A stretch of DNA of 13,858 bases, taken from positions 1-13,858 of the forward strand of contig JBAXUS010000169.1 in assembly GCA_037129555.1 (NCBI GenBank), read 5' to 3'. Below, in pieces: positions 7,850 to 13,858 of this stretch (position 1 is the stretch's first letter; every line of letters begins with the position of its first letter). The DNA comes from JANXLS01 sp037129555. GTDB taxonomy: Bacteria; Planctomycetota; SZUA-567; H5-PLA8. Under the pieces are notes generated by a model. That model made no database searches. It was not told the DNA's origin and saw only the letters and a program-made list of their open reading frames with translations. A program made the translations under genes and the position numbers.

Positions 7850-8126
7850 TTTCCCTTCCAACTACCCCGCGATGCAAGTCCCGGCTCGCATGAAAAAATA
7901 ATTCCGCTTCCTGTCCAAAATGACTTGACGCTGTGCTATGATCGGTTAAAAGACTCTAGCTAACCGCACAATTCGCACGTCCTACCTTTTAAGAAGCCGC
8001 GGATCCGTTCGGTCGAAATGTAAACAAGCCGCCTCTGTATTTTTTCAATTCAATTCTTGGTTATGTAGTTCGCGTTGGCCTCGTTCGCTTTGACCCTTTT
8101 TGCTTGCAATTTCCGGCAACCCTATA
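7850..8126. other. polA leader / divergent intergenic region
   Basis: Together with 7601-7849 this makes a 526-base gap between the divergent sialidase and polA genes. The part from 7850 is AT-richer than its surroundings and contains only short open frames. Apart from the possible extended -10 at 7934-7942, I see no riboswitch, tRNA or strong terminator. The leader from that promoter to the polA ATG would be roughly 175-180 bases, long enough for untested regulation. No convincing minus-strand promoter for the sialidase operon is apparent. Confidence 0.5.
7934..7942 (+). promoter_or_regulatory. Possible extended -10 promoter for polA
   Basis: TGCTATGAT fits the extended -10 form TGnTATAAT with one mismatch in the hexamer (7937-7942). 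There is no good -35 box at the usual distance (TTGACG at 7925-7930 is too close), which is tolerated by extended -10 promoters in model bacteria. Promoter rules in Planctomycetota are poorly known, so this is weak support. Confidence 0.3.
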
Positions 8127-11006
8127 ATGCCTGACAAGCCCCAAACACTCTACCTGATCGATGGTCACGCGCTGTTGTACCGCTCGTATCATGCCATCCG
8201 CCCCGGCACCATGATGGCCGCCGACCGCAAGACGCCAACCAACGCCGTCTTCGGTTTTGGCATGGAAATTCGTAAGCTTCGCAACCGCTTCAAACCTGAT
8301 TTTATGGCCGCCGTGTTTGACCCTCACGGACCCGTCTTACGCGAAGCGCGGTATGACGAATTCGCAACCCAACTCGGCCAGGCATTCTCCGGTTACAAAA
8401 GCCATCGCGACGCCATGCCCGACGACCTCCGTCCGCAGATCGACATTGCGTTCGAACTCTGCGCTGGCTACGGCATCCCCTCATTTCAAATCGAAGGCTA
8501 CGAAGCTGACGACGCCATCGGCACCTTGGCGATGCTCGCACACAAGCAAGGCCTCAACATCGTCATCGTAACCGGCGACAAAGATTTGATGCAGCTTGTC
8601 CAACCCGGCATCGAAATTTACGATCCCCTCAAAGACATCGTCTTCGATGAAGACACCGTCTTTGCCGTCAAAGGCGTGAAACCGACGCAAATCACTGATT
8701 GGCTCGGCTTCCAAGGCGACGCGGTGGACAACATCCCAGGCGTCGCCGGCGTCGGTGGGCAAACCGCCATCAAACTCCTCGCCGAACACGGCACCATGGA
8801 CGTGGCGCTCGCGTTTTACCAAGACAAATTCAAAGACCGAGCGCAGGAAATTCTCGACTTCGCCACCGCTCACGAAACCGAATCGTTCAAAGAAAACAAA
8901 GAAGACCGCAAGACGATCAAGCCGCCAAAGGGCGTCAAAGTCGTCGAAGCCTACCTCTTCGCCCAAGCCGAACGCGCTCGCGCCTGCCGCGAACTCGCGC
9001 GCCTCGACCTCAACGTTCCGCTAAGCTTTGATCTCGCTTCAATGCGCTTAAATCCACCCGAAGTCCTGCGCCTCGCCCCCTTATTAAAGCGCCTCGATTT
9101 CAAAACGTTCCTGCGCGATCTCGATCAAGAAGGCCTCGTAGCCTTCGAAAACGCCGCAGCAGTCGTTGCCGCAAGCCAGCCCCAAATCGGTCCCATCGCG
9201 CCGACGATGCAGTACTCAATCGTAGACGACACTGAAAAGTTCAGCGCGTTCATCAATGCGTTCGCTCAACAGTCGCGCTTTTCGATCAGCATTGAAACCA
9301 CCAGTGTCAGCCCGCGAGCATCTGAAATCGTCGGCCTCGCGTTCTGTTGGAAAGACGCCGAAGCGCATTACCTACCGATTCGCGGTCCAATGGGCTGCCC
9401 GACGCTCGACGAAAAAGCCGTCCTCGCCTCGTTGAAATCGCGCATCGAAGAGCCGACCGTTCAAAAAATCGGTCACGACATCAAGCACGAAATCCAAGTC
9501 TTCCGCAATCACGGAATCGAACTGCGCGGCGTTTCATTCGACACACTGATCGCAGGGTGGTTGCTCGAACCCGCAGCACAGAAACTCACGATTGACGAAC
9601 TGACGCTCGAACATCTCGGCATCCGCGACGACCGCACCACGTCCGCCGCCGCATCCAAAAAACGATCCGCTGCAGACGACATGCTCGGAGGCGAAGAACT
9701 CGGTCGTCAAGCCTGCGTCTCTGCCGATTTCGCCTGGCGCTTGTCCGAATGCCTCGCACCCAAAATCCGCGACGCCGGACTCGAACCGCTGTTGCGTGAC
9801 ATCGAACTGCCGCTCATTAGCGTCCTCGCGGACATGGAGTGGCTCGGCATCCGCGTCGATTCCGAATTCCTCCGCGCGATGTCCGTCAAACTCGAACGCC
9901 AACTCGCCGAACAAGAAGCCGTCATTTACGCCATGGCCGGCGAACGCTTCAACATCAGCAGCCCCAAACAACTCGGCGGCATTCTCTTCGACAAACTCGG
10001 CCTCGTCTCAAAAAGCACAACCTCAACCGGGCAGGCGTCCACGTCCGAAGAAGTCTTACTCGAACTCGCCAAAGAACACGAATTACCCCAAAAGATCCTC
10101 GACTATCGCGGCGCGTCGAAACTTAAAAACACCTACGTCGATGCGCTCCCCTTAATGATCCTGCACTCGACAGGACGCATCCACACGACGTTCCATCAGA
10201 CCGGTGCCGAAACAGGCCGTTTAAGTTCCAACGATCCGAACTTGCAGAACATTCCGATCCGCAGCGAACTCGGCCGCTCGATCCGTGCCGCATTCAAACC
10301 GGGCTTCGACGGCTGGAAGATTCTCAGCGCCGATTATTCACAAATCGAACTCCGTATCCTCGCGCATTACAGCCAGGACAAAGCGCTGATGGACGCGTTC
10401 TCAAAAGGTATCGACATCCACACCGCCGTCGCCGCGACCTTAAACGGCGTCGCCGAATCCGACGTCACGCGCGAGCAACGCACGCAAGCCAAAGCCGTGA
10501 ACTTCGGCATCCTCTACGGCCAATCCGCATTCGGCCTCGCCAAAGTCCTCGACATCGGACGACGCCAAGCGCAAGAGATCATCGACGCCTACTTCGAACG
10601 CCATCCCGGTGTGCGCAATTGCATCAACGAAATTATCGCCGTCGCACGCGACAAAGGTTTCGTCACAACCGTGCTGGGCCGCCGCCGCTTCATCCCTCAA
10701 TTAAACGCATCCGACCGCAATTCAAAAATGCTCGGCGAACGCCTAGCCGTCAACACCGTCTTCCAAGGCTCCGCAGCCGACTTGATCAAGAAAGCCATGA
10801 TCGACATCCACAGCGCTCTATCCAACGGCACACACCGAGCAAAACTACTTCTACAAATCCACGACGAACTGCTCTTCGAAACACCGCCAGACGAAGTCGA
10901 TTCACTCAAGGTCCTCGTAAAATCAATGATGGAAGGCGCCCTAAAATTAAACATCCCGTTGCTCGTAGAAGTAGGAGTCGGAGACAACTGGCTAACCGCA
11001 AAATGA
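8127..11006 (+). CDS. polA: DNA polymerase I, proofreading domain probably inactive
   Basis: This 959-residue family A polymerase fills gaps and removes RNA primers in replication and repair. The 5'-3' exonuclease domain (1-290) keeps its acidic sites: D12 in LIDGHALLYRSYHA, E126/D128/D129 in EADDAIG, D151/D153 in TGDKD, and D198/D201 in GDAVDNIPG. The polymerase domain is intact: motif A DYSQIELRILAH (D736), O-helix RTQAKAVNFGILYG (Phe793), motif C IHDELLFE (D913). The 3'-5' exonuclease domain (about 370-550) is present but has Ser388 where E. coli has D355, Glu455 for D424, Gln528 for Y497 and Ser532 for D501; only E390 (E357) remains. It is thus likely non-proofreading, as in Taq. I prefer the ATG at 8127 over the in-frame TTG at 8100 because it directly precedes the conserved LYLIDGHA; neither has a clear Shine-Dalgarno. 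coaE and rho follow on the same strand. Confidence 0.96.
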   Translation: MPDKPQTLYLIDGHALLYRSYHAIRPGTMMAADRKTPTNAVFGFGMEIRKLRNRFKPDFMAAVFDPHGPVLREARYDEFATQLGQAFSGYKSHRDAMPDDLRPQIDIAFELCAGYGIPSFQIEGYEADDAIGTLAMLAHKQGLNIVIVTGDKDLMQLVQPGIEIYDPLKDIVFDEDTVFAVKGVKPTQITDWLGFQGDAVDNIPGVAGVGGQTAIKLLAEHGTMDVALAFYQDKFKDRAQEILDFATAHETESFKENKEDRKTIKPPKGVKVVEAYLFAQAERARACRELARLDLNVPLSFDLASMRLNPPEVLRLAPLLKRLDFKTFLRDLDQEGLVAFENAAAVVAASQPQIGPIAPTMQYSIVDDTEKFSAFINAFAQQSRFSISIETTSVSPRASEIVGLAFCWKDAEAHYLPIRGPMGCPTLDEKAVLASLKSRIEEPTVQKIGHDIKHEIQVFRNHGIELRGVSFDTLIAGWLLEPAAQKLTIDELTLEHLGIRDDRTTSAAASKKRSAADDMLGGEELGRQACVSADFAWRLSECLAPKIRDAGLEPLLRDIELPLISVLADMEWLGIRVDSEFLRAMSVKLERQLAEQEAVIYAMAGERFNISSPKQLGGILFDKLGLVSKSTTSTGQASTSEEVLLELAKEHELPQKILDYRGASKLKNTYVDALPLMILHSTGRIHTTFHQTGAETGRLSSNDPNLQNIPIRSELGRSIRAAFKPGFDGWKILSADYSQIELRILAHYSQDKALMDAFSKGIDIHTAVAATLNGVAESDVTREQRTQAKAVNFGILYGQSAFGLAKVLDIGRRQAQEIIDAYFERHPGVRNCINEIIAVARDKGFVTTVLGRRRFIPQLNASDRNSKMLGERLAVNTVFQGSAADLIKKAMIDIHSALSNGTHRAKLLLQIHDELLFETPPDEVDSLKVLVKSMMEGALKLNIPLLVEVGVGDNWLTAK

Positions 11007-11018
11007 ATTCCGCCGTAC

Positions 11019-11065
11019 GTCCCGTCAGGGACCGAATGAAAGTAGCCCAGCACTTCAGTGCTGGG
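11019..11065. repeat. Two-hairpin palindromic repeat between polA and coaE
   Basis: Hairpin 1: GTCCC/GGGAC (11019-11023 with 11028-11032), loop GTCA. Hairpin 2: CCCAGCAC/GTGCTGGG (11046-11053 with 11058-11065), loop TTCA, a perfect 8-bp stem. They are 13 bases apart. No T-run follows either, so neither is a classical intrinsic terminator. The combination resembles an interspersed repeat I recall from Planctomycetota and Verrucomicrobiota genomes, where a GTCCC..GGGAC hairpin precedes a GTAGCCC hairpin. It may modulate read-through or mRNA stability between polA and coaE. Confidence 0.7.
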
Positions 11066-11100
11066 AAGCCGCGAAAGAGTCAGCTAAAAGGGCCGCATGC

Positions 11101-11709
11101 GTGCCAAGTGAAAAATTTGTAGTAGGTCTCGTCGGTCAAGTCTGCGCCGGAAAAAGCACCGTCGCCGACGCTTTCCGGCACCTAGGCGCGCGAGTGTTCG
11201 ACGCCGACAAAGCCGTGCACGACATGTACACGCGCCCGGATGTGATCGCGGAAGTCACGGCGATGTTTGGACCGAGTGTGTTGGACGAAGCAGGAAACGT
11301 GGATCGAAAAGCGCTGGGAAAAATTGTCTTCAATGACCGCAAGCAACTCAAGCGGTTGACGACGGAGATCGTTTTTCCCAGGACAGACGCAGCGATAAAA
11401 GCGGCCATTGAAGCGTTCCGAACATCGGACGCCTCAGCGCTCGTGATCGACGCGCCCTCGCTTTTCGAATCCGGATGCCAGGACCTGTGCGACACGATTG
11501 TCTACGTGTCCGCACCGCAAGAACGACGCGAGATGTGGGCCAGTAAACGAGGTTGGTTGCCCGGCGAATTGTCGCGCCGGGACAGCATGTTGGAAAACGA
11601 TGAAGGCAAGCGCCTGCGCGCCGACGCCATCATCGTCAATGATGGAACGTTGGATAATGTGGAAAAACAAACAGGCCGCCTGATGCGGCTTTGGACTATG
11701 CAGCATTAA
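11101..11709 (+). CDS. coaE: Dephospho-CoA kinase
   Basis: This 202-residue cytoplasmic enzyme phosphorylates the 3'-hydroxyl of dephospho-CoA with ATP, the last step of CoA synthesis. Visible motifs: P-loop GQVCAGKST (12-20), with Gln-Val-Cys-Ala in place of the more usual GIGSGKS but still fitting GxxxxGK[ST]; the CoaE signature FDADKAVH (33-40); APSLFESG, equivalent to the usual PLLFE-SG; the lid-like RRxxxxxxRGW segment; and RADAIIVNDGTLDNV, the usual C-terminal ADxxIxNxG motif. Length matches the family (about 200). The start is GTG with AAGGG eight bases upstream; an ATG at 11097 is out of frame and stops after four codons. It follows polA by 94 bases, filled mostly by the hairpin repeat, and precedes rho by 39 bases, so co-transcription with rho is likely. 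Confidence 0.94.
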   Translation: MPSEKFVVGLVGQVCAGKSTVADAFRHLGARVFDADKAVHDMYTRPDVIAEVTAMFGPSVLDEAGNVDRKALGKIVFNDRKQLKRLTTEIVFPRTDAAIKAAIEAFRTSDASALVIDAPSLFESGCQDLCDTIVYVSAPQERREMWASKRGWLPGELSRRDSMLENDEGKRLRADAIIVNDGTLDNVEKQTGRLMRLWTMQH

Positions 11710-11748
11710 ACTCGAAACCAGAAACTAAAAACCAGGAGCACGTCATTC

Positions 11749-13389
11749 ATGTCAGACCATCCCGAACACTCCCATCCCTCCGCCCCGCGCAAAGGTCGTC
11801 CGCGCAAGAATCCAGCCGCACCAATGAAGCCACGAGGCGGCGATTCGAACCCAGACGATTTCATGGCCCCCATGTCGCATTCCCAGCCCGCTCAGGAATC
11901 CGGCTACCCCGTTGACAACGAACCCGCGCAGCCGCCCTCAACCCAAACGACCTACATCGCACCTGCGCCAGCTCCCATCGCGCCACCGCCGATTGTCGCC
12001 CCGGTCGCAGTTCAAACGCACACGGTGCCGTCAGCCGCTCCAGCAATCCACGCAGCGCCTGTTGCAATCGCTCCCGTCGTCGCCCCTGTGCCCGGAACCG
12101 GCGCTCAAGTGCCCGTCCCGCCGCGCCCGCCGCAGCAAATCGCATACGTCACCGACATGAAACGCATGTCGATCACGGACCTGCATCTCATGGCCAAAGG
12201 CTTGAACATCGAAGGCTACTCCGCGATGCTCAAGCACGATCTCATCTTCCGCATCATCAAAGAACGCGTCAGTCAGAACGTCGCATTGATGGGCGAAGGC
12301 GTCCTCGAAATCCTTCCGGATGGTTTCGGATTCCTGCGCTCACCCGACTACGACTACCTCCCATGCCCCGACGACATCTACATTTCGCCGAGCCAGATTC
12401 GCCGCTTCAATCTCCGCACCGGCCACGTCGTCACCGGTCAGATCCGTCCGCCAAAAGAAAACGAACGCTACTTCGCCCTCTTGCAGATCAAAGCGATCAA
12501 CGGCGAAGAACCCGAGAAGGTCAACGAAAAGATTCCGTTCGACGACTTGACCCCGATCTTCCCGAACCAGCGCTTCCTGCTGGAAACCGGCCCCGAAAAC
12601 ATTTCGATGCGTATCCTCGACTTGGTCGCGCCCATCGGACGCGGGCAACGCGGTTTGATCGTCGCGCCGCCGAAAGCCGGTAAGACCGTCATCCTCCAGG
12701 ACATCGCCCACTCGATCGCGAAGAACACGCCCGAAGCCGTTTTGATCGTATTGCTGATCGACGAACGTCCCGAAGAAGTGACCGACATGGAACGTAACGT
12801 GAAGGGCGAAGTCATCGCCAGCACATTCGACGAACCCGCCGCGCGCCACTGCCAAGTCGCTGAAATGGTGATCGAACGCGCCAAGCGCCTCGTCGAATAC
12901 GGCAAGGACGTCGTGATTCTCCTCGACTCCATCACGCGCCTCGGTCGAGCCTACAACACGGAAGTCCCGCACTCCGGCAAGATCCTCACCGGCGGCGTCG
13001 ACGCCACCGCGTTGCAAAAACCAAAGAAGTTCTTCGGCGCTGCGCGTAACATCGAAAACGGCGGCAGCTTGACGATCATCGCCACCGCGCTGGTCGATAC
13101 CGGCTCAAAGATGGACGAAGTCATCTACGAAGAATTCAAAGGCACCGGCAACATGGAAGCGCATTTGGATCGCCGTCTGATGAACCGCCGCTTGTTCCCG
13201 ACGCTCGACGTCAACTTGAGCGGCACGCGTAAAGAAGAGTTGCTGGTCCACAAGGACGAACTGCAACGCATGTGGCTGCTCCGCAAATACATTCAGGATT
13301 TGAACGTCGTCGAAAGCATCGAATTCCTGATTGAGAAGATGAAGAAAACCAAGAGCAACATCGAGTTCCTGTTATCGATGAATATCTAA
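11749..13389 (+). CDS. rho: Transcription termination factor Rho with long N-terminal extension
   Basis: This 546-residue protein is the hexameric RNA-dependent ATPase that ends transcription at Rho-dependent sites. The conserved body runs from about 136: Rho N-terminal SAP-like domain (136-175), RNA-binding cold-shock-like domain with ILPDGFGFLRSPDYDY (188-203) and CPDDIYISPSQIRRF, Walker A APPKAGKT (306-313), LLIDERPEEVTDM (335-347), Walker B VVILLDSITRL (388-398), and the Q/R-loop region TGGVDATALQKPKKFFGAARN (414-434). All ATPase and RNA-path motifs appear intact, ending in TKSNIEFLLSMNI. About 135 residues precede this: a basic AT-hook-like GRPRKNP (16-22) and a Pro/Ala/Val-rich, low-complexity stretch (57-128) that is probably disordered. 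E. coli Rho (about 419 residues) lacks such an extension. The ATG has AGGAG about ten bases upstream. A strong hairpin follows the stop codon. Confidence 0.97.
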   Translation: MSDHPEHSHPSAPRKGRPRKNPAAPMKPRGGDSNPDDFMAPMSHSQPAQESGYPVDNEPAQPPSTQTTYIAPAPAPIAPPPIVAPVAVQTHTVPSAAPAIHAAPVAIAPVVAPVPGTGAQVPVPPRPPQQIAYVTDMKRMSITDLHLMAKGLNIEGYSAMLKHDLIFRIIKERVSQNVALMGEGVLEILPDGFGFLRSPDYDYLPCPDDIYISPSQIRRFNLRTGHVVTGQIRPPKENERYFALLQIKAINGEEPEKVNEKIPFDDLTPIFPNQRFLLETGPENISMRILDLVAPIGRGQRGLIVAPPKAGKTVILQDIAHSIAKNTPEAVLIVLLIDERPEEVTDMERNVKGEVIASTFDEPAARHCQVAEMVIERAKRLVEYGKDVVILLDSITRLGRAYNTEVPHSGKILTGGVDATALQKPKKFFGAARNIENGGSLTIIATALVDTGSKMDEVIYEEFKGTGNMEAHLDRRLMNRRLFPTLDVNLSGTRKEELLVHKDELQRMWLLRKYIQDLNVVESIEFLIEKMKKTKSNIEFLLSMNI

Positions 13390-13410
13390 TAAAAAGAACC
13401 GTTGAAGCAC

Positions 13411-13439
13411 ACGAGAGCCGAATTGATTTCGGCTCTCGT
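13411..13439 (+). terminator. Hairpin after rho, probable terminator
   Basis: A perfect 12-bp stem (13411-13422 with 13428-13439, beginning ACGAGAGCC) with a 5-base loop lies 21 bases after the rho stop. The following bases (CGTATTGACA) are not T-rich, so it is not a textbook intrinsic terminator. Some bacteria appear to use such stems without U-tracts, and it may also protect the rho mRNA 3' end. The stem is certain, its function probable. Confidence 0.7.
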
Positions 13440-13524
13440 CGTATTGACATTCACGCGCAACATGGCGACAATGCGCGCGAATGACGGAGCGGAGATGCCA
13501 GACATGCTGAAGACTACTTTGCAA

Positions 13525-13552
13525 TTGTGAAAAGTCGAAAACACGCTATTCT
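13525..13552 (+). promoter_or_regulatory. Possible promoter of the toxin-antitoxin pair
   Basis: TTGTGA (13525-13530) and TATTCT (13547-13552) are separated by 16 bases, each matching four of six consensus positions, and lie 21 bases upstream of the antitoxin ATG. An alternative is TTGACA (13444-13449), 17 bases, GACAAT (13467-13472). A GGAG at 13560-13563 is the likely Shine-Dalgarno. Both promoter readings are weak. Confidence 0.3.
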
Positions 13553-13573
13553 AAAGATCGGAGAATCGACCAC

Positions 13574-13807
13574 ATGACACGCACCGTTGATGTTGCGCAT
13601 CCAGACACAGCTCTTGCCGAACTTGTCCGCCTTGCCCGTGAAGGTACAGATGTTGTACTGACCCTTGACAACCGGCGCATCGGACGGGTCATTGCAGAAT
13701 CTGATTATAAACCAAAGAAACGCATTGCAGGCCTGCATGCAGGATTAGTAGAATTTTCCGACGATTTCGATGCCCCCCTTCCCGACGAATTTTGGGAGAA
13801 TGAGTAA
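13574..13807 (+). CDS. Phd/YefM-like antitoxin of a VapBC-type module
   Basis: This 77-residue protein has the layout of small type II antitoxins. An N-terminal Phd/YefM-like fold (about 1-42, with LAELVRLAREGTDVVLT and then a NRRIGRVI strand) would bind DNA and dimerise. The acidic C-terminus has the characteristic AGLHAGLVEFSDDFDAPLPDEFW pattern (52-74), which in the family wraps the PIN toxin and blocks its active site. The stop codon overlaps the toxin start by one base (TAATG), typical of co-translated pairs. The pair probably regulates its own promoter. The start is supported by a GGAG ten bases upstream. The antitoxin call is sure; the exact subfamily is less so. Confidence 0.88.
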   Translation: MTRTVDVAHPDTALAELVRLAREGTDVVLTLDNRRIGRVIAESDYKPKKRIAGLHAGLVEFSDDFDAPLPDEFWENE

Positions 13808-13858
13808 TGCATTATTTGCTCGACTCCCACAGCTTTATATGGTGGGATTGCAATCCGG
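13807..13858 (+). CDS. PIN-domain (VapC-like) toxin, 5' end only
   Basis: This frame starts at the A of the antitoxin TAA (TAATG) and runs off the window after 17 codons. The encoded MHYLLDSHSFIWWD closely fits the start of PIN-domain toxins (LLDTHxxxWW), with the first metal-binding Asp at residue 6. VapC toxins are Mg-dependent ribonucleases, often cutting tRNA or rRNA. The identification rests on these few residues and on the antitoxin next to it. Confidence 0.8.
   Translation, partial: MHYLLDSHSFIWWDCNP

Noticed and set aside
8100..8126. In-frame TTG start adding nine residues to DNA polymerase I
   Set aside because: No Shine-Dalgarno, a rarer start codon, and the added residues precede the normal family N-terminus; the ATG at 8127 fits better.
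11046..11065. Hairpin considered as an intrinsic terminator of polA
   Set aside because: The stem is strong but followed by AAGCCGCG rather than a T-run; it fits a two-hairpin repeat better.
11134..11160. Atypical CoaE P-loop considered as a sign of an inactive kinase
   Set aside because: GQVCAGKST still satisfies GxxxxGK[ST], and the other CoaE motifs are intact.
13462..13530. 22-codon ORF between rho and the antitoxin
   Set aside because: Too short and without a ribosome site or recognisable motif; its end overlaps the possible -35 box of the antitoxin promoter.

Overview
The window looks like chromosomal DNA of a PVC-superphylum bacterium, most likely Planctomycetota, with Verrucomicrobiota as the alternative. 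The evidence is the pairing of a planctomycete-type cytochrome/DUF1549/DUF1553 protein with a Tat-exported DUF1501 protein, an NPCBM-domain protein beside them, and a polA-coaE-rho cluster that I recall from these phyla. No rRNA, tRNA, CRISPR array or phage gene is visible.

Layout. (1) 3-590, plus strand: the 3' end of an exported-type protein with a C-terminal NPCBM carbohydrate-binding domain. (2) 591-761: a convergent intergenic spacer with a heptanucleotide tandem repeat and a large inverted repeat. (3) 762-7600, minus strand: a three-gene operon read as sialidase (GH33 type), then a 1387-residue PSCyt1/DUF1549/DUF1553/LamG-like protein, then DUF1501; the gaps are 44 and 27 bases. (4) 7601-8126: a divergent spacer with a 216-bp imperfect inverted-repeat element built from two hairpin-rich halves (MITE/REPIN-like), then a leader with a possible extended -10 promoter for polA. 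(5) 8127-13389, plus strand: polA, a two-hairpin repeat, coaE and rho, followed by a 12-bp-stem hairpin. (6) 13574 to the end: a Phd/YefM-like antitoxin and the first 17 codons of a PIN-type (VapC-like) toxin, cut by the window edge.

How the genes may work together. The minus-strand operon reads as an export module: the sialidase would release terminal sialic acids from glycans outside the cytoplasm, while the cytochrome-type protein and the DUF1501 protein are a recurrent partner pair of unsettled biochemistry that often sits beside glycan- and sulfate-ester-degrading enzymes. The plus-strand cluster is housekeeping: DNA polymerase I, the last step of CoA synthesis, and transcription termination.

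Main points for a second look: the Pol I proofreading domain appears to have lost most of its catalytic residues; at least four unrelated repeat types sit in short gaps or at a gene start; the N-terminus of the large cytochrome protein may be repeat-derived; and Rho has a long Pro/Ala-rich N-terminal extension with an AT-hook-like motif. I see no clearly new multi-gene defence or biosynthetic system. The sialidase/PSCyt1/DUF1501 operon and the repeat elements are the closest candidates for under-described biology.
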